Assembly (NCBI GenBank): GCA_903858975.1
Contig: CAIOKW010000039.1
Location: forward strand, 1 to 10,575
DNA length: 10,575 bases
Origin: Oligoflexia bacterium
GTDB lineage: Bacteria > Bdellovibrionota > UBA1018 > CAIMNF01
Reading direction: 5' to 3'
The notes beneath the pieces were generated by a model. That model made no database searches. It had not been told where the DNA came from and saw only the letters and a list, made by a program, of their open reading frames with translations. Below are positions 1 to 6,371 of the stretch, one piece after another. A program made the position numbers and the translations under genes. The stretch's first letter is position 1. Every line of letters starts with the position of its first letter.

Positions 1-758
1 ACGGCCGACTGGTGGAGCCTGAAGCCATGATGGAAATCATCGAGGATCACCTCGGACAGACAAATAAAACAAAATCCCAAACACAGTTGGACCTTCCTCG
101 AATCTTGGTGACTGCAGGGGGAACTACAGAGCCCATTGATGAGGTCAGGCACCTTACTAATTTTAGCACCGGCCGTACCGGTCATCAGATTGCTCTGAGT
201 CTACAGGAACAGGGCTACCCCGTGACCTTATTGCAATCGGAATATTCCTCTGCTTACGAAGGAATTCAAAATCCAATCCGCTACTCCACCACGAAGGATT
301 TCGCTGAGAAAATCAAAAGGGAGCTCGTGAATCATGACTATGACTATGTCATTCATGCTGCAGCGGTTGCCGATTATCACGTTGAAACGATCACGAACGG
401 TCAGGGCGAGCTCGTGCCCGGAACCTCAAAAATTCAAGGCGACTCACCTCTTTTTCTAAAACTTGCACCGAACCCGAAGATTATTCGAGAGCTTCGGACT
501 TGGAGTCGCAACAAAAAAATGAAGATCATTTCCTTTAAGCTGACGACGGGGCCTGAGAGCTCGCTTAAGCTTGAGAGTTATGACTCCGAATGGATTATTC
601 ATAACGACTTAAAAGGCGTCCAAGATGAAAATCACCAGGGCACTCTCTTTAATCGCGATTCGAGTGGTCACTACCAAGCTCAAAAAACATTTCGAACCAA
701 ATCTGAAATGAAAAAAATCATTTTAGATCTCATTCAATCTCAAGGAAAACAATCATGA
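1..758 (+). CDS. coaBC: CoaBC, 3' part: end of phosphopantothenoylcysteine decarboxylase plus phosphopantothenate-cysteine ligase domain
   Basis: The cytoplasmic CoaBC enzyme joins cysteine to 4'-phosphopantothenate (CoaB) and decarboxylates the product to 4'-phosphopantetheine (CoaC). The frame is open through the left edge, and its first codons (3-56) read GRLVEPEAMMEIIEDHL. This matches the C-terminal GR-x-x-EP segment of CoaC, so the gene is a fusion cut by the window; the GTG at 12 is not its start. After a linker of about 15 residues comes a CoaB domain with the nucleotide-binding ILVTAGGTTEPID (99-137), NFSTGRTG (159-182), IHAAAVADY (about 351-377) and a lysine in TSKIQGD (Lys at 429-431), the place of the conserved catalytic lysine. 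The CoaB half has about 220 residues and its motifs (STG instead of SSGK, FKLTTG, IHNDL) resemble the short streptococcal-type CoaB more than the E. coli type. The stop overlaps coaX by ATGA, which suggests translational coupling. Confidence 0.9.
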   Translation, partial: GRLVEPEAMMEIIEDHLGQTNKTKSQTQLDLPRILVTAGGTTEPIDEVRHLTNFSTGRTGHQIALSLQEQGYPVTLLQSEYSSAYEGIQNPIRYSTTKDFAEKIKRELVNHDYDYVIHAAAVADYHVETITNGQGELVPGTSKIQGDSPLFLKLAPNPKIIRELRTWSRNKKMKIISFKLTTGPESSLKLESYDSEWIIHNDLKGVQDENHQGTLFNRDSSGHYQAQKTFRTKSEMKKIILDLIQSQGKQS

Positions 759-1549
759 TTCTACTTCTGGATGTCGGCAATAGTCAGATCTTTGGTGGAG
801 TGTTTTCGGATCCCAATAAGCCGGAAGCCGTACCGATGTTTCGTTTCCGAAAGAGCACTCAAAGTAGCTCGAGCAGTGATGAGCTCGGATTATTCTTGAC
901 CTCTGTTCTGAAAGAAAATTCCATCGATCCTAAAAAAATCACCCAAATTGGAATTTGCTCCGTGGTACCAGGTACCATGCATAGCCTGAAAGGCGCCTGC
1001 CAAAAATACTTTAACTTGACCCCCTTTGTTCTCCAGGCAGGAGTGAAGACAGGGCTTAAAATCAAATACCGAAATCCGCTTGAAGTGGGTGCCGATCGAA
1101 TTGCAAACTCCATTGCGGCAATTCACCTCTATCCGAACCAAGACCTCGTCATCGTAGACCTAGGAACGGCCACGACCTTTTGTGCGGTAACCTCGGAAAA
1201 GGATTACCTAGGTGGCGCCATCATTCCAGGGCTCAAAATTTCGATGGAAGCGCTTGAATCCAGAACCGCAAAGCTCCCGACGGTCGAAATCCTAAAACCA
1301 GAGCTCGCCTGTGGTCGCTCTACGATTGAAAGCATCCAAAGTGGGCTTTACTACAGCCATTTGGGCGCCATGAAGGAACTCATTGATCGCTACCGAATGG
1401 AGCTCTTCAATGGGAAAAAACCATTCGTGATTGGTACCGGGGGGTTTTCAAGGCTCTTTCAAGGCACTGGCATTTTCGATGTCGAGCTTCCAGACTTGGT
1501 GCTGACCGGGCTTTTGAAGGCTCTCACGCTCAATTCTGAAGAGCTTTAG
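755..1549 (+). CDS. coaX: Type III pantothenate kinase
   Basis: CoaX phosphorylates pantothenate with ATP, the first step of CoA synthesis; type III enzymes need a monovalent cation and are not feedback-inhibited by CoA (family knowledge). The 264 residues are full length for the family. Visible ASKHA-fold motifs are the N-terminal phosphate loop DVGNS (residues 6-10), YRNPLEVGADR (105-115, with the likely catalytic Asp114), DLGTATTF (135-142), GGAIIPGL (153-160) and GTGGFSRLF near residue 230. The ATG at 755 overlaps the coaBC stop by four bases and is preceded by AAGGA at 742-746, eight bases upstream, so the start is well supported. With coaBC it supplies the first three steps from pantothenate to phosphopantetheine. 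A hairpin terminator follows at once. Confidence 0.96.
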   Translation: MILLLDVGNSQIFGGVFSDPNKPEAVPMFRFRKSTQSSSSSDELGLFLTSVLKENSIDPKKITQIGICSVVPGTMHSLKGACQKYFNLTPFVLQAGVKTGLKIKYRNPLEVGADRIANSIAAIHLYPNQDLVIVDLGTATTFCAVTSEKDYLGGAIIPGLKISMEALESRTAKLPTVEILKPELACGRSTIESIQSGLYYSHLGAMKELIDRYRMELFNGKKPFVIGTGGFSRLFQGTGIFDVELPDLVLTGLLKALTLNSEEL

Positions 1550-1589
1550 GATGGATTGAAATCTAGCATTCCCCTCAATCCGTCTTTTT
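1550..1589 (+). terminator. Intrinsic terminator after coaX
   Basis: GATGGATTGA (1550-1559) pairs with TCAATCCGTC (1575-1584) over ten positions with one G-U wobble and a 15-base loop, followed directly by five T (1585-1589). It begins one base after the coaX stop and ends 14 bases before trpS. It would separate the CoA genes from trpS-scpA-scpB. The rather long loop and short T-run make it moderate in strength, so partial read-through is possible. Confidence 0.6.
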
Positions 1590-1603
1590 GGTAAGTATCC
1601 TCT

Positions 1604-2626
1604 ATGGGATCAGGAAAAAAAATCGTACTCTCGGCCGTCCAACCTACCAATGCAATGCATATTGGGAACTACTTGGGCGCGATCAAGAACTGGATTCCCT
1701 ATCTGGATGAGTACGAGTGCATTTTTTTCGCCGTTGATTTGCATTCGATCACCGTAGAGCAAGATCCTAAAGCCCTTCGTGAGAACACCTATCAATCGAT
1801 TGCTTCCTACATTGCGTGCGGGATTGATCCCGCTAAAGCGACCCTCTTTGTTCAATCCCAAGTTCCCGCTCACGCGGAGCTCGCATGGGTGCTCACCTGC
1901 CACGCCAGCATGGGTGAGCTTTCACGCATGACTCAGTATAAAGATAAGAGCCAAAAGCACGGCTCTCACATCCCGACAGGGCTCTTTACCTACCCTGTAC
2001 TCATGGCTGCCGACATTCTCCTCTATGGAACGCACCTCGTGCCGGTCGGAGAAGATCAAAAGCAGCATCTAGAGCTCACCCGTGACCTCGCAGAGCGCAT
2101 GAACCATCGCTATCCTGAAAGCTCTACGGGCGAAAAGTCTCCCCTGTTCCAGGTCCCCGCTCCGATGATTTCCAAAGTGGGCGCCCGCGTGATGAGCCTG
2201 CAAGATCCCGAATCCAAGATGTCCAAGTCCGATCCGGCACCGGGCGCCTGCGTATTCCTGAACGATTCGGATAAGGAGATCGAGAAGAAGTTTAAACGGG
2301 CGGTTACCGATTCCGGCTCTGAAATCACCGCTGAAGAGCAATCCTCAGGAGTTCGAAACCTGATCCAGATTCAAGCCAGTTTCTTAAATGAAAATTATGA
2401 CGCGGTGCTTTCGCGATACATCGGAAAGCAGTATGGATACCTCAAGCTTGACACGGCGAACGTAGCGATCAACGCGATCCGTCCAATTCGTGAAAAAACC
2501 GAGGAAATCCTAAAAGATCGCTCCTACTTAGACGGGATATTGAAAGTAGGACGCGAAGCGGCCAGAGCTCGTGCAGAAAAAGTTCTAAACGAGGTTTACA
2601 AACGGGTAGGATTCATTCGACAATAG
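1604..2626 (+). CDS. trpS: Tryptophanyl-tRNA synthetase
   Basis: This class I aminoacyl-tRNA synthetase charges tRNA-Trp with tryptophan using ATP in the cytoplasm. The 340-residue length is typical. The HIGH-type motif is HIGN (residues 19-22) within AVQPTNAMHIGNYLGAI, and the KMSKS loop is exact (residues 205-209). GEDQKQHLELTRDLAERMN (149-167) is a family signature of the Rossmann domain. The C-terminal helical anticodon-binding part is complete. ATG at 1604 is the first possible start, because TAA lies in frame at 1592-1594. No good Shine-Dalgarno sequence precedes it (only GGTAAG at about 1590-1595). The stop is four bases before scpA, suggesting one transcript with scpA-scpB; trpS beside scpAB is common in deltaproteobacterial-type genomes. 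Confidence 0.97.
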   Translation: MGSGKKIVLSAVQPTNAMHIGNYLGAIKNWIPYLDEYECIFFAVDLHSITVEQDPKALRENTYQSIASYIACGIDPAKATLFVQSQVPAHAELAWVLTCHASMGELSRMTQYKDKSQKHGSHIPTGLFTYPVLMAADILLYGTHLVPVGEDQKQHLELTRDLAERMNHRYPESSTGEKSPLFQVPAPMISKVGARVMSLQDPESKMSKSDPAPGACVFLNDSDKEIEKKFKRAVTDSGSEITAEEQSSGVRNLIQIQASFLNENYDAVLSRYIGKQYGYLKLDTANVAINAIRPIREKTEEILKDRSYLDGILKVGREAARARAEKVLNEVYKRVGFIRQ

Positions 2627-2630
2627 CGTC

Positions 2631-3440
2631 ATGAGTCTGACATCTAGTGCAAGCAACACCCGCCCCTTTACTATTCGACTCGAGCAATTTGAAGGTCCAT
2701 TGGACCTGATGCTCTACCTGATTCAAAGTCAGGAGCTCGACATTTCCAGTGTCTCGATCTCAAAGATCACAGACCAATACCTCCAAACCCTACGCCTCAT
2801 GCAAGAGATGGATTTCGATATCGCATCTGAATTCCTCTTGATGGCCGCAACGCTCATTCTTTGGAAGAGTAAGGCCCTCATGCCGAAAGAAGACGAAGAC
2901 CAAAAGAACGAAGAGGAAACCGACCTTCCGTTGACCCAAGAACAACTCGTTCAGCAGCTCATGATGCGCCAGCGCTATCTTGAGATGGCAGGGCATCTTG
3001 CCCAACGCCCACTCCTCGGAGATGACGTTTTCACTCGCCCGAATAAACGCCCTCCGGTGGAGAAGATCTGGAAAGAAATGAACGTGAGCAGCATTGCGAC
3101 GACTTATCAGGATCTTTTGATCCGGGAACAACGCCGTTCCCGAGTGGTTATGAAAAAAGAGACCGTTTCTCTTGCTGAAAAATTAAAAGAATTTGGAAAT
3201 CGCCTGAATGTGAAGCAAGTGACTGCACTGGAGACGCTGATTGCGGATAAGAGCCTCAAGGGCGAATGGGTCGTCGGATTCCTAGCCTCTCTCGAACTTT
3301 CTCGTCTGAAGAAGCTGAAAATTTACCAAGAGCAAGTTTTTGACCCTATTTTTATCGAATTACTAGAAGAGCTCGGTGACTTTGATGTTCATCAAGCATC
3401 TGGATTTGACTATGTACGTACTGGAGGAGCCAACCCATGA
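2631..3440 (+). CDS. scpA: Segregation and condensation protein A (kleisin subunit of SMC-ScpAB)
   Basis: ScpA is the kleisin that bridges the two SMC heads and, with ScpB, forms the bacterial condensin needed for chromosome compaction and segregation. The 269 residues show the classic N-terminal domain with FEGPLDLMLYLI (residues 20-31) and EFLLMAATLILWKSKALMPK (67-86), an acidic linker (about 87-100) and a C-terminal winged-helix segment (about 215-250) that binds the SMC head cap. The ATG lies four bases after the trpS stop with no strong ribosome site at normal spacing, so reinitiation after trpS is likely. The 3' end overlaps scpB by ATGA. The SMC partner is not in this window. Confidence 0.95.
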   Translation: MSLTSSASNTRPFTIRLEQFEGPLDLMLYLIQSQELDISSVSISKITDQYLQTLRLMQEMDFDIASEFLLMAATLILWKSKALMPKEDEDQKNEEETDLPLTQEQLVQQLMMRQRYLEMAGHLAQRPLLGDDVFTRPNKRPPVEKIWKEMNVSSIATTYQDLLIREQRRSRVVMKKETVSLAEKLKEFGNRLNVKQVTALETLIADKSLKGEWVVGFLASLELSRLKKLKIYQEQVFDPIFIELLEELGDFDVHQASGFDYVRTGGANP

Positions 3441-4870
3441 GCAACACACCTAAAGACCTCGAAAACACAATGACCATGAATTCTGACTCAGACGAAATGC
3501 TCGCATTCGTTCCGGGATCAAGCGTGATCGACATTGGTGAGCTCCGTAAAGCCCAAAACAATTCAACGGACCTTGAACTCGAAAACGAGCTGGATCAAGA
3601 AGCTCGCATGCTTCTGGAAGAAATCGAGAATGATCCGGAAATGAAGCTCGACGTACTCGCCGACTTCGACGCCCTTGAAAGCAACGACAACCTTGATCGT
3701 ATTGCAAGCGCAGTTGAAGCTCAAGAAATTGAACACTTAAAAGTAATGGAAGTGCTTTCGCAAGAAGTTGCCGATGAACTCAAAGCTTTGAATGAAGTGT
3801 TCATTGAAGAAGATAAACTCTTAGAAGCAAAGGTTGCCGAAGCTGCAATTCTCGATGACCTCTCAGAAGACGAAGATGCAGTTGAAGACATGAGCGAAGA
3901 AGATGCAGCCCTCAAGGCAGCACTTCCTCAGATGAATGAAGAAGGACAATACAATCTAGACGATCTCCAGAGCTGCATTGAAACGCTCTTATTCTACTCC
4001 GATCGTCCGATCAGCTTAAAAAAGATTAAAGAAATGCTGGAAATGGTGGAAGCAGAAGATGCCCCCCTTCTTGAAGCTCTTGAACTTTTAAAAGCCTCTT
4101 ACCAAACTTCTGCTCATGGATTTGAAGTGGCTGAAATCGCGGGTGGATACCAACTCCGCACCAAGCCTTCAAAAGCACCACTCCTTCGAAAACTGGCTAA
4201 GGTTCAAATCCAACGCCTCTCACGCGGAGCCATGGAAACCCTCACGATTGTTTCTTACAAACAACCGTGCACCAAAGATGATATCGACCAAGTGCGTGGC
4301 GTAGATAGCTCACACTTTATCCGCACTCTTTTGGATCGCAAACTGATCGAAGTTTCGGGTCGTTCTGAAGCAGCTGGACGTCCCATGATCTACTCAACCA
4401 CCGACACCTTCCTAGAAGTGTTTGGCTTGATGGACCTTAAAGGTCTTCCTCCGCTTCGTGAAATCGAGGCCATGGTCCCACAAATGGCAGCAGCCGAAGA
4501 AGGCGCTGAAGACCCACGCGTTTTACAGATGCGTAAGATGGTCAGCCAAATGAAGACCGAATCCAATCACCTCGATTATGATGCGCGCGAAGACGAGCGC
4601 ATCCTTCAAGAAATTCGTGATCGCGTGAAATCAATCGACATCACCACTCCATACCTTGCTCGCCAAAAAGAACTCGCAGATCAAGGAATTTTGGGCGAAG
4701 AAGCTGAAGCGATTCTAATGACTGAGTTTAATCTGAAAAATTCAAGTAGTGCAGGAGAAGTGATTCAAGAAGCAGCTCCTGAGATGAACCCAGAAGAACT
4801 CAGCATGGATGAGCTAGCTCACATCGCAAATCTCAATGCTGATCGCGAATTAAGCGAGAGCGCAGACTAA
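3437..4870 (+). CDS. scpB: Segregation and condensation protein B, with long acidic N-terminal and extra C-terminal regions
   Basis: ScpB dimers bind ScpA within the SMC-ScpAB condensin. The conserved tandem winged-helix core spans about residues 175-345 (3959-4471), from LQSCIETLLFYSDRPISLKK through RGVDSSHFIRTLLDRKLIE to GRPMIYSTTDTFLEVFGL. Family members are usually about 180-250 residues; this one has 477. Residues 1-172 are highly acidic and look disordered or helical (many Asp/Glu, few aromatics). Residues 346-477 form a second helical, charged extension. Neither extension resembles a domain I can name. The start is supported by GGAGGAG (3423-3429) and the ATGA overlap with scpA. The stop overlaps the end of the opposing HD-GYP gene. 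Confidence 0.93.
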   Translation: MSNTPKDLENTMTMNSDSDEMLAFVPGSSVIDIGELRKAQNNSTDLELENELDQEARMLLEEIENDPEMKLDVLADFDALESNDNLDRIASAVEAQEIEHLKVMEVLSQEVADELKALNEVFIEEDKLLEAKVAEAAILDDLSEDEDAVEDMSEEDAALKAALPQMNEEGQYNLDDLQSCIETLLFYSDRPISLKKIKEMLEMVEAEDAPLLEALELLKASYQTSAHGFEVAEIAGGYQLRTKPSKAPLLRKLAKVQIQRLSRGAMETLTIVSYKQPCTKDDIDQVRGVDSSHFIRTLLDRKLIEVSGRSEAAGRPMIYSTTDTFLEVFGLMDLKGLPPLREIEAMVPQMAAAEEGAEDPRVLQMRKMVSQMKTESNHLDYDAREDERILQEIRDRVKSIDITTPYLARQKELADQGILGEEAEAILMTEFNLKNSSSAGEVIQEAAPEMNPEELSMDELAHIANLNADRELSESAD

Positions 4871-6246
4871 ACTAAGGCAGAATCTGTTCTCAGGGATTGA
4901 AAGATTTTCTTAAAAATCCCTGAGCTATAGACCGTCTCTCGTGCCTCAAAGAACGTCTCCAGGGACACTTCTGCATCTTTGTGAATCTGGCTGTAATCAA
5001 TGAGATCCTGAGCAATTACGAAAAGTGCTGATAAGGGTGTAAATAACCTAAACGGCAGCCCTCGTGGGAAACCGGTTCCATCGGGACGCTCATGATGTTG
5101 AAGAACAATGTGCTCCACATCTGATGGCACTTCACTCATGCTTCGAGCATAATCAGCAGCCTTGGTAGCATGTAGCCTAATCTCTTTCAGCTCATCAGCT
5201 GAAAACTCACCTGATCCTGCCGCTTTTTCAATTGAATTTACGACTGCGAGCTTTCCGTCGTTCAGAGCGATGTCGTGCAAGAACGACGCAAGCGTGAGTT
5301 TGAAGTAAGTGGTACGCGAGGTCCAGCCAATTTTATAAGCCATGGCACAAGCAACTTTTCCGAGCATTAAACTGTGCGCGGTGAGGTAGTTTCCATCTTT
5401 ATTTTTGAGCTCAAGCAGAATCCCGCTGAGCCTAGGCTTTGAACCCATGAGTTTAATGGTAGCGCTCACACTATTAATCGCCACCTTTTGCGCCTCAGGA
5501 GAAAATCCCATCTGCCCCACCACATCTCGAACCATCTCAAGCGAAGCCGACACCGCTTCTTCTGCTCGTGCACGATCCAAGGGTTTCTCTTCAATAATTG
5601 ATTTGAGATCTTGCGACTTTTGATACAGGAGTTCTTTACAATCCTCGCGTTTGAAATAGAAATGAGTGAGCTTTTTCCCCTGAAGATATTCCTCTACTTG
5701 TTTACGCTCGACTGAATCGCCTTTTCCAAAAACAGGAACATAATGTCCATCAATGAGCTGAGTATAAACAGTAGCTTCAAGGGGACCCATCGATGGAAGA
5801 TAGTCAGGTCGAATGGAAATATAGTCGGATTCAGCTTCATCGAGCATCGGTATTTTACCCGTGACCTCAAAGCGATTGACCACTTTTGGAATTTCCTCAA
5901 ACATCGTATCGATTGACACGAACTCGATGGGTACCTCGGTGTCTTTTAAGCCTCGAATCACATCTAAAGAACGGCCGCAAAGAATGAACGCTGAAGATCC
6001 GCCCATTTCAACTAAGGTTCTGACAATGGATTGGGATGCGCTCAGGTGCTCAAACACGATCAAACTGTAGGGTTTTTTCGAAATCTCAAGGTGCTCAATG
6101 GCCTCGAGCAAATTATGAAATACGGTGGTATTGATATGCCGATTGTAATGACTTTCAATGAGATGAGAGACCTTTTGAAGACGATCCATCTCACTAAATA
6201 CGAGCAATATCTCTAGCATACCGCTTTTTAGCGAGGTGTCTTCCAT
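4867..6246 (-). CDS. HD-GYP domain protein with degenerate receiver-like N-terminus
   Basis: This is a probable cytoplasmic cyclic-di-GMP phosphodiesterase or c-di-GMP sensor. The 459 residues fall into three parts. Residues 11-125 look like a response-regulator receiver fold, but the phosphoacceptor strand reads SLIVFEH with no clear Asp. Residues 145-205 resemble the small beta-rich module often found before HD-GYP domains in deltaproteobacterial-type proteins. The HD-GYP domain is at about 225-450. Metal-ligand candidates are His291, His324-Asp325 (5272-5277), His359, His384-His385 and Asp414. The signature reads HHERPDGTGFP (5065-5097), so GYP is replaced by GFP; most ligands are kept and activity is plausible. 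No membrane segment is seen. The gene sits opposite to its neighbours, overlaps the scpB stop by four bases, and diverges from the rluB-like gene. ATG at 6246 is preferred over Met10 because of the G-rich and promoter-like sequence before it. Confidence 0.88.
   Translation of the reverse strand: MEDTSLKSGMLEILLVFSEMDRLQKVSHLIESHYNRHINTTVFHNLLEAIEHLEISKKPYSLIVFEHLSASQSIVRTLVEMGGSSAFILCGRSLDVIRGLKDTEVPIEFVSIDTMFEEIPKVVNRFEVTGKIPMLDEAESDYISIRPDYLPSMGPLEATVYTQLIDGHYVPVFGKGDSVERKQVEEYLQGKKLTHFYFKREDCKELLYQKSQDLKSIIEEKPLDRARAEEAVSASLEMVRDVVGQMGFSPEAQKVAINSVSATIKLMGSKPRLSGILLELKNKDGNYLTAHSLMLGKVACAMAYKIGWTSRTTYFKLTLASFLHDIALNDGKLAVVNSIEKAAGSGEFSADELKEIRLHATKAADYARSMSEVPSDVEHIVLQHHERPDGTGFPRGLPFRLFTPLSALFVIAQDLIDYSQIHKDAEVSLETFFEARETVYSSGIFKKIFQSLRTDSALV
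4889..4924. repeat. Perfect 10-bp inverted repeat just after the scpB stop
   Basis: CTCAGGGATT (4889-4898) and AATCCCTGAG (4915-4924) are exact reverse complements. The 16-base loop contains a second small pairing (AAGA/TCTT). The repeat lies 19 bases after the scpB stop and within the last codons of the opposing HD-GYP gene. There is no T-run on either side, so it is not a classical intrinsic terminator. It could still protect the 3' end of the scpB mRNA or assist termination. Confidence 0.55.
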
Positions 6247-6252
6247 AACTCT

Positions 6253-6280
6253 ATTATCCCCCCTTTTCTGGAACTGTCTA
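6253..6280 (-). promoter_or_regulatory. Candidate sigma70-type promoter for the HD-GYP gene
   Basis: On the - strand TAGACA (6280-6275, five of six consensus bases) is followed after 16 bases by GATAAT (6258-6253, five of six). The -10 ends six bases before the ATG at 6246, so transcription would begin at or next to the start codon and give a leaderless or nearly leaderless mRNA. The six-G run in the spacer (6258-6263) could instead be a Shine-Dalgarno site for a longer transcript. The two readings exclude each other on one transcript. Confidence 0.4.
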
Positions 6281-6295
6281 GAAGAGACGGATTTC

Positions 6296-6324
6296 TTGCG
6301 TAAATTCCAATGCTAGTGTATAAA
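6296..6324 (+). promoter_or_regulatory. Candidate sigma70-type promoter for the rluB-like gene
   Basis: TTGCGT (6296-6301) and TATAAA (6319-6324) are separated by exactly 17 bases. They would start transcription near 6331, giving a leader of about 40 bases. The leader contains a small hairpin, CTGCCG-CGA-CGGTAG (6343-6357), and a clear ribosome site AAGGAA (6363-6368). Confidence 0.55.
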
Positions 6325-6371
6325 AACGACAAAATTCAGGCACTGCCGCGACGGTAGGGCGAAAGGAAATC

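Noticed and set aside
12..14. GTG as the start of the CoaB protein
   Set aside because: The frame continues to the left edge, and the codons before and after it match the CoaC C-terminus.
1559..1603. A T-box or trp attenuator before trpS
   Set aside because: The space is too short, there is no T-box sequence (TGGNACCGCG type), no leader peptide with Trp codons, and only the coaX terminator hairpin is present.
1610..3131. Minus-strand open frames opposite trpS and scpA
   Set aside because: Both + strand genes are unmistakable by motif; the opposite frames have no recognisable features.
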